From: Nemopilema nomurai
Taxonomy: Eukaryota; Cnidaria; Scyphozoa; Rhizostomeae; Rhizostomatidae
Assembly (NCBI GenBank): GCA_003864495.1
Contig: ML133471.1
Coordinates: 2,974,257 to 3,038,256, forward strand
Reading direction: 5' to 3'
DNA length: 64,000 nucleotides
A program made the position numbers and the translations under genes. The notes beneath the pieces were generated by a model. That model was not told the origin of the DNA. It saw nothing but the letters and a program-made list of their open reading frames with translations, and did not search any database. Shown piece after piece: positions 56,501-64,000 of the stretch. Numbering within the stretch: position 1 is the stretch's first letter; the number at the start of each line of letters is the position of its first letter.

Positions 56501-59500
56501 TTCATTCTGGAGAAGGATGCCTGCCGATACACCCAGCAAGTCCTCAATGCCATTCAGCACATGCACGATCGTAATATTGTCCATTTGGATTTAAAGGTAA
56601 TTGCCCAGTTCATCTTGGTGGTTGCCTTCACTTTGCTCATCATCTACATCGTTACCAATCATCGCCATAATCAACATCGCTATAATCAACATCGCCACGA
56701 TCAACATCGCCACGATCAACATCGCCACGATCAACATCGCCACGATCAACATCGCCACGATCAACATTGCCACGATCAACATCGCCACGATCAACATTGC
56801 CACGATCAACAAGATGTGATCGGCATCAGTTCGATCAATATTCCCATGATTAGCACAACTGTTGTTGGTACAGCTCTAATCAGCGTCTCGATCATGAGTA
56901 AGACAACGATCAGCATCGCAGAAATTTTCTTGTTGTTCATTTCTTCTCCTTCAATAATCATCATAATCATCATAATCGTCTTCACTTCATCAACCAATAT
57001 GAGCTACATCCTCCTTGTAAATTGGAATGCTTTTTAATTTGCAGCCCGAAAACATTGTTCTGCAGTATCCAGGCAGTAAGACAATTAAACTAATTGATTT
57101 CGGGCTGGCAAAGATTGTTCAACCTGGCAAAGAAATCAGGGAAATGATGGGGACGCCTGAATTTGCAGGTAATCTTCGAGACGGTTGTGGTTTATTTCGG
57201 CATTGCTAAAGTAGAGAGCGGGGACACGTGCATCAAGGTTTACCCTGAATAAAAAATGGGAAATGTCAAATAACGGAAAATATCAAATGAAACGTTGGCT
57301 TGAAAGAAGTTATCGGCGTTTTAGTTGCTTTCATAACATAAGCGACTAGCAGTGTTTCATTTCTGGTTGAAAATTAATGGTCTTGCTCTATTATTGAAAT
57401 GGCGATATTGTTCAGACCATTAATATCTGCAGACGCAACTACCTCGCTATTTTTATGTGAAGACACGCTTCGGGCCAAATGTTATGCGAGAACATTGCAA
57501 CATGCTTTAGGTGCAAGCTGCGAGTTGTTCTCAAATCGTTCATCTAATGGGCTCCGCGCAACATTAGCCCCTTATCGAACGCTCACTTATTCAGGTTTGG
57601 GGATATTTTGTGAATGAGCTCCAACCACCTCTTAGCTTCTATAATCAACATTGTGAAGACAGACGTACAGGAAATGCTAGATCGAATTTTATTCCAGTTG
57701 CGAGTGTGGCAAGTTTTAAAGTGAACAACCCAAATTGTTCGAAGCAATATTTAGTATTTCCTATCAGTTGGTAATTGGCTCAAGCTCATCATTTTCCTAG
57801 CATTTATAATAATTTGAGGAAATTACCTATTTTAATTTTAAGGGGATGGTTACTTTTTAGTGGAAAATATAATAGAAGAGTATTTTGCTCGAATTTTTGG
57901 CTCTGTTTGATAATATGCGATCATCTCATTACAAGTGTGCTCCTGCTTAGTGTGGCAATTTTCAAAAATTCCTTTAATTTTCGCTAGCACCTGAAGTTAT
58001 AAATTACGACATCGTTGGGTTCTACACTGACATGTGGTAAGTAAAATGATTTACTTTTTAAGAAATTGACTACAATCAGCCCTTCGATTTTTCACTATCA
58101 TTTTTTGTGCTTTGGAGTGTTTTGACAAACAAAATTATGCATAGTCAAAGTTTGCTCACTTAAAAAATTAAGTATGACCAGCTCCCTAGAGAAATTCCAA
58201 AGATTTTAAATGAGAAAACTATCAAACATAACAAAGCGTTATCCCATCTCTTTCTTTCTTCCTTTTCTTATCATCTCGAGTTTTTCAGTCCTTCTTTTAC
58301 CGCTATGCTGATTATGGAGTTAAGATAAGCGAGCCGATGATCTTCAGAAGATAAGGGTTAGGCCTTTTCGATTGCTCATAATGTCATTCTTTGTCTGTAA
58401 TCTATGGCCTTTACACTGTGGTTCAAATAGGTTGAGTACAAGATAAAATCAATGGACACATGAATAGGTTGGTCAACCTATTAGACACGATGCTCCTGGT
58501 TCTGTTAATCTTTGAAGTCATTTCCTGCATAGCTGCTTCTTTTTGAAAATATCAATTGTGATTTTTTTCGACACTGAAATGACTGAAAAGATTGCTGAGG
58601 CTCTCTCTTGGATAAAAGATCGGTAGATGTGTGAAGTAAACAGTTTTTCTCGATCTGAATGAATATCTCCTCAAATTGTAGGGCTATTGGTGTTGTGACG
58701 TATATTCTGTGAGTATCAGCCAACATTTTCGTAGCTTTTTCTGCATGTGAAAGAAAGCATTTTTTACTGTCTTGTATGCATATTGTTAAAGTTAACTATG
58801 AATGCAGATCTACCTATTCACAACAATCTTGTTTTTTCATGGACAGTAATGCTCTCTTGACAAATTCGTCTTTATATTGCATTTTGAAATCGCAACGGAT
58901 TTGCTAGCTCTTCCATCGATCGGAAATTTACTTTCGCGTGACTTGAATTACTCTTGTTTTGGACATGAAGAGTTTTTTCGATTAAGAACTTTCCCGCATG
59001 AGCTTATGTCTTCTGTTTTGATGCGCAGCCTCAGTGGAGCGTCTCCTTTCCTGGGCGACGATGACCCAGAAACCTACAAAAACATAACTTCGTGTGATTA
59101 TCAATTCGACGACGAGTATTTTGAGAAGATCACCAAAAATGCAAAAGATTTTATCGAGAAACTGCTAGTCAAAAACCCAAAGTAAGTGCTAAAGTGGTGA
59201 ACAAACATGTTTCTGTTTAATTTTTTCTTTTTTGTGTTTCATGTATGTTTTCGTACTAGTTTGTTTTAAGGGAATAGGCATCGTTAAAAACGTGGCACGG
59301 AACCAGTTGTCTGCACTACCTTAAAGTATCAGCGAATCAAATCAAGTCTCTACTCTTCGATTGTCTTATCGCGTGATCAGTTTTACAGCAGATCTTTCTT
59401 CTCAAACACGCGATCAATAGAAATAAAGCGACTTGTGTGTGTTGAGTTGAATTATGTCCTTTTTGAAACAGTCCTCTAATCTATGCCTATCTCCATGAGT

Positions 59501-62500
59501 TTCATCATTTTGAGTGCTGGGTTTTTAGGTGTGTCCCTCTTAGCGTTTGTCCCAAAAAGCCACTCGTGTGCTAATCGATCAAAAGAGTTCGTTTGGTGTT
59601 GAATTAGCTGACGGTTGTTGATGTGTGTTGACATTGATTCGCAGGGATCGGAACACAGTACAGGACTGCCTCAACCATCCCTGGATAGCCTTTGAGGTCA
59701 GTTAGCAAGCGTAGCCTGCTTCTATACCACGTGTTATAGATAGCCAGCCACCTAAAGCAATGTTATCCATCATACCCAAACATGTCTTAAACGGTATAAC
59801 GTTTGCTATTTCGATCAGGATGTATCTTTTATTCAAACTATTGCCTGGTGAAAAGAATCGCGCCGTTCCCCATTGGCCATTGCTTTCTCCGCAGAGCTTT
59901 GAGTGGTACTGAGGTCTTTAGCTGTTACGTTGTGTGGAATTTATAATAAATCTTTCATGAGAATATTCTTCGTGATAAATTTGTTTTAGGAAAGTGAAAA
60001 TTCAGTAATCGACACACAGAAGATGCGTGCTTTCGTTGCAAGAAGGAGGTGGAAGGTATGTACACCACTCTTTTGTCAGCCTCTCTTTCTGGAACGTTGA
60101 TATATTAAATTTGCTTCATGGCACAAAATGGCTCAACATTTCAACCTCTGTTGTCTCGGGCCAATGCAGTCTTATAAGTCCGTTGTGGCTAACCATAACA
60201 CATGGCAAACCTTCTGTCGATATCCTTGTTGTTTCAGTAACTGTGATACGTTCCGGTATGGGTCTGCTGAATAAAAGATTCTTCTCTCTCGCTCCTTTAT
60301 TCACTCGGCGTTTACATGGCTATTGTACAATTTTCTATTACCTTATTATTTGGTCAAGCAACACACAAAGCTCAACGTCTTTAGACCCTTCTCTTTCTTC
60401 TTCTTATTATTATTTCCTGAAGCAGCGTTTGCAGATAACAATGTTGCAATAGAATAGAATGATGCTGCAAGTCACTCTAGTAAACAATTTAAATAGGAGA
60501 CAAACCTTTTTCCATGACAGCAATCACTGAAACTCGTCGCGACAATCAGCAGGCTGAAAATGCTCTGTCGTAACAGCATCCCGAGCCCTACGTCAGACGC
60601 CAGCGGAGATGAGGTTAGGCCCGTTTTCTTTCTTCTTCGAAATGCTAGTTAGAGTGACAGCGAATTGTTCCTTTTTGTCTCTTGCCTTTGTGTCGCACCT
60701 TGCACATAACTCTGCACCTACTTAAAACATAAATGAATTATTATCTCTAAAAGCATTATCCGTTTAACATTAGCTTTAAGTAGCCTAAACGCGAGTCATT
60801 TGATAGTGTAAAAAACAAAGTGAACACTTTCTTGTACATCCTTATCCGTTTGGAGTCTCCTAGCATGTTCCAAACCATTTCACTTCCAAAGTAACTCTCC
60901 TTTTCTCCACCAAAAATGTTAATGTGCGTGTTTGTGTTGTTGATGTTGTCATAGTTGCAGTCATTTTGTTGTGGCAGTAGTTGTTGTTGTGAAATATTGG
61001 GTTCTTTCAATTAAAGAGTTTCGCTGGAAGTGGACAAATCTTCTAGAGCAAATCTTTCTGCAGTCTGAGTTGAAAAGGTAATAGTGTTGTTAGGGTATTA
61101 ACACAGCTCTACTGAAACCAAACAAGAAACTGCAACTGGCAAAAAGTCGCTAACTATCGCGATCGCCATTCCATTTTGACAGAAATCTTTCTGAAGCCTG
61201 AAATTTCTGAAATTCGACAGAAATTTCTCTAAAGCCCTTGATGACCTCGCGAATGCAACAGAGGCGGAGGGTTGTGATAATCTCAAGTACAACTATAAAA
61301 GCACATGGAATAAACTGATTTTGTTGGATATTGCCCTGAACTAAACCAATGGTCGATGACAAATTTAAACGGTAATGTATAAATTATTGTATACTATTTC
61401 GTAGTTTACAATGAATATTAATCATTAACCAAACTTAATGTCCTGTTTAATATTTTATCCCACTTCCTAAACCACTGACGTGGCAATAATCTTTGACAAC
61501 ATAACCACATCTTGTAATATTCACTGCACTGCATTAACTTTTTTAAATCCTTAAAAGCTTTCACTTAGTGTACAAGGTTTTCCTTAACTGTAGAAGCGGC
61601 TTGATTTGCATCCAGACAGCTCATGATTTATTGAATTTTGGCAATCATATTTTTAAATAAATGAGAATAAATGCACTTTAATAAATTTATTTTGTCTTCT
61701 TTGTTGTCTTATTGGTTATTTTTCGTTCTTTTTTCCTTCATTTCTTAAGTAATGTTTCTTTATTGAACCCCTTCGGTCAAGAGCCACAAGGGCCTACACT
61801 AGTGTGCTTGACGTCATTGAGCTTGGTCCCACAACTCTCTTTATTTGGTCAAAACTGAGTTGCACCCGTATTTAAGAATGGCTCTGACCACTTGATCAAG
61901 TGTGCGAGTGGCATGTGGCTGGCTTTAGGGTGAAACCTCTTCAGCAGCCTTCAATACTAGCCTTTGAAAAATCAGTGCCAAGTATTCACTGCCTTTCCCA
62001 ATTTTCCTAATTCTGGGTGCAGTTGAAATGGTTGACGCTTTTATTCAGTATTCCCAAGTCATTTAATCTGCCGTCTGAGAGACGACGTATGCTCCCCAGC
62101 GTCGCTTCAGAGACATTTCATTCCCAAGAGGCACCTTGGTGATCACTTCCCAAGCACTTGTGTTAACTGGGCAACCCCTAAATGAACTGACTCCGACTTC
62201 TTTCAGTTTAAACTCTTTGATTAATAACCCTTTGATAAGCAACAACCAAATGGTTAGCTTATGAGACCAAGTAAGGCTATTGTCTTTGAGTACCTTACAG
62301 TGCTCATTCAAGGTTCGATTACCATGACGTATTTTATCCTTTTTGATTTTTCTATGATTTACAGGATAATTCCTCATTGTTCATTGCTTTCTGATACTTT
62401 ACCTTTCTAGGGCGATTCATCAAGTGAAAATGGTGGAGTGAAACCCTCTTTTCTTAACCTAATCAAAGCAACTAATGAGAAACTACCCGAGTTTACTAAT

Positions 62501-63553
62501 CGTTTAAGCTCAACAGCGTCGCCTGTTGTTAGCGAAGCTGTATCGAATGTTGCGAAGGAGCATGCTATTGATGACCACCTAGATGGAAACGAGCAAGACC
62601 TTGCTAGGCCTTCAGAGCAGAAAGAGTCACAGCAAGATGAGCAGGGTGTTACTAGCGCCGGCCTGGAAAAGGCTGACTCAGAAATGACTGAGGAGCCGCA
62701 ACTTCAAGGTGACAATCCTGGCCAAGATGGCACTCTTATTGCCACGGATATAAACGGATTGTCAATAAATGAAGTAAAAACAGATGCCACTGAAGGGTGC
62801 CAAAAATTGAGTTTTGGTGAACCAAGTGGAATAACGCCAGTTTTGGTAGAAAGCTCTACCGCCAAAAGATATGTAGGAGAAGCAGTTACGATTCGGGGCA
62901 ATTTTGGCGAAGGTTCAGCGGCCTCCAGCTGTACAGGGCTTGTGACCTTCTCGATTCCGTTTGGAGATGGGGATGAACTAAAAGACACACGGTCCGACGA
63001 AGAAGCAGGAGACGTTCCCGGTGGCCTAAGCAGTTCGGAAGATGAGGCCACCAGAGGGAATGTGCATGAAAATAGCCCCACTCGTACGGGGGTATTGCCT
63101 TCTGACGCTTCTCCAGGGCGAAAGGCAAAGAATCCAAGCATGATGACGTTTGGAGCTCCCGTAACTATCAATCTGGGCCGTGATTGTTTTGATGAGCAAG
63201 CACCTCCACCTCAGTCTGGCGTGAAGGGTCTCTCATTCCCAATGTCATTGCAGGGGCCAAAAAATGATGTCGTGTTGGAAGAAGAAAGGCTTTGCGATAA
63301 TGAGGGTGCCAGTAAATTTACTGTAACTATTCCAAATGCAGTTGATGTTTGCAATAAAGGCGAAGAATTGACTTTTACTCTGAAAAGGGACAGTGAAGCA
63401 ACACCGGACGAACTCGTTACTCGGATGGACCCAGTGAAGCTGAAAGTCGGCCTCTCCAGTGGGGGCAGGGTCGCAATGAAGGGTATCACAACAACCAATG
63501 AAGGGGATTTGGTTGTCATTGAGCTCGCGAAGCCAGATAATAACAATGGCTGA
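53565..63553 (+). CDS. Ca2+/calmodulin-type Ser/Thr kinase, DAPK family-like, with long C-terminal tail
   Basis: Exons 53565-53632, 55954-56175, 56458-56596, 57045-57168, 57988-58036, 58682-58708, 59029-59181, 59645-59696, 59990-60055, 60521-60613 and 62411-63553 join in phase to 712 codons (711 residues). Kinase parts: LGRGNFAIVK loop (21-30), Lys44, basic loop KKRSKASKRG (48-57) typical of death-associated protein kinases, Glu66, catalytic HLDLKPEN (Asp141), DFG (Asp161), GTPEFAAPEV, YILLSGASPFLGD. The catalytic spacing equals that of DAPK. After the domain, KMRAFVARRRWKQSLK (289-304) resembles the calmodulin-binding autoinhibitory segment of myosin light chain and DAP kinases. No ankyrin repeats or death domain follow; exon 11 encodes 380 residues of acidic, low-complexity then beta-like sequence I cannot identify. 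The start (GTCGGTATGG) fits the family N-terminus EDFYELQEELG. Confidence 0.9.
54361..54450. repeat. CAAT/CAGT-type simple repeat in kinase intron 1
   Basis: Runs of ATCAATCAGT, CAGTCAAT and CAATCAAT units over about 70-90 bp, with decay toward the right end. Confidence 0.85.
56658..56810. repeat. 15-bp tandem repeat, about ten copies, in kinase intron 3
   Basis: Units of ATCAACATCGCCACG with single changes (CATTGCC, GCTATA, GCCATA) begin 62 bp after the exon 3 donor. The unit length is a multiple of three, so the frame of exon 3 stays open through it, reading a His/Asp/Gln/Arg pattern (HDQHR). Confidence 0.95.
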
Positions 63554-64000
63554 GAAACGTTCCCAGTTCATCAAACAAACTCGTGCAACACTTTTGATGC
63601 GGATCAAATATTCATCGGTGATTTAAGAAACTTTATTTACAAGTGGCATGGACCTCACTTACTTGATGCCAACCATGGTTTGACAAACGATATCTTTCAA
63701 ATCTGACCATCGTCAAAACATGCAATACAGGGAAACTTTGGACAGAATTTCTTTTTCTAATGCAAACATTATTGCACGACAATCCATTCTTAACCACCTC
63801 TTGCACAAGAGCTAAGCTGTGTTAAGACCCATTGGTCCACCAAGCGATGGGCGTTAATGAAAATTTATCTTTGTATCCGAAGCTTGCAAGCTGCTAGTTT
63901 ACTGCTGTAAATAACACTTTCCTCCGAATTTCAACACATTCTGCAGATGTCTTTGTTTTAGATAGTTTTTCTGCTGGAGCCTTTATGTGTAAAAATTTGT
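63554..64000. other. 3' flank of the kinase gene
   Basis: The stop codon at 63551-63553 is followed by AT-rich sequence that should include the 3' untranslated region. I see no AATAAA in it, so the polyadenylation signal may be a variant or lie beyond the window. No further gene is visible. Confidence 0.5.

Noticed and set aside
56591..56997. Repeat-encoded peptides on both strands in kinase intron 3
   Set aside because: Generated by the 15-bp repeat; not separate genes, although the frame joined to exon 3 is reported as a finding.
1..64000. tRNA, rRNA, CRISPR, operon or prophage-like features
   Set aside because: None seen; the intron-rich organisation is that of an animal nuclear genome.

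Overview
The window looks like nuclear DNA of an invertebrate metazoan. It is AT-rich, has many short exons with GT-AG introns, large transposon-littered introns and spacers, and a death-associated protein kinase-type gene, a family known from animals. An anthozoan cnidarian (coral or sea anemone) would fit the gene content and intron density, but that is inference; no marker here fixes the species. There is no sign of bacterial, organellar or viral genes.

Four protein-coding genes are supported. (1) About 100-25991, minus strand: a P4-type ATPase (phospholipid flippase) of the ATP8B subfamily. I rebuilt it from 38 coding exons whose splice phases all agree (3507 nt, at least 1169 codons), from start codon to the last membrane segments. 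(2) 33062-34101, minus: a GNAT-fold N-acetyltransferase resembling the NAT16 / histidine N-acetyltransferase group. It has no introns and is broken by one frameshift. (3) 39091-42605, plus: a complete five-exon fructose-1,6-bisphosphatase of 335 residues. (4) 53565-63553, plus: a complete eleven-exon kinase of 711 residues with a DAPK-type basic loop, a basic calmodulin-binding-like segment and a 380-residue unidentified C-terminal tail.

Layout: 0.1-26.0 kb is the flippase gene; its introns hold 42-bp x4, 60-bp x4, 33-bp x2 and 15-bp x3 tandem repeats. At 26.0-26.3 kb is a GC-richer spacer with a possible divergent first exon on the plus strand. 26.3-33 kb is non-coding with a decayed helix-turn-helix transposase piece and a degenerate 46-bp repeat. 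33-34.1 kb is the acetyltransferase. 35.5-36.5 kb holds a cluster of small foldback elements, one with perfect 17-bp arms and a perfect 9-bp target duplication. 39-42.6 kb is FBPase. 42.6-53.5 kb is mobile-element debris: hAT transposase pieces, a terminal-inverted-repeat family and simple repeats. 53.6-63.6 kb is the kinase gene.

The four genes (lipid flipping, amine acetylation, gluconeogenesis, calcium-linked signalling) form no evident pathway; this looks like ordinary animal gene order. The points most worth a second look are the foldback family, the unusual kinase and its retained-intron reading frame, and a frame-preserving pseudo-exon inside the flippase actuator domain. I did not see a new biological system.
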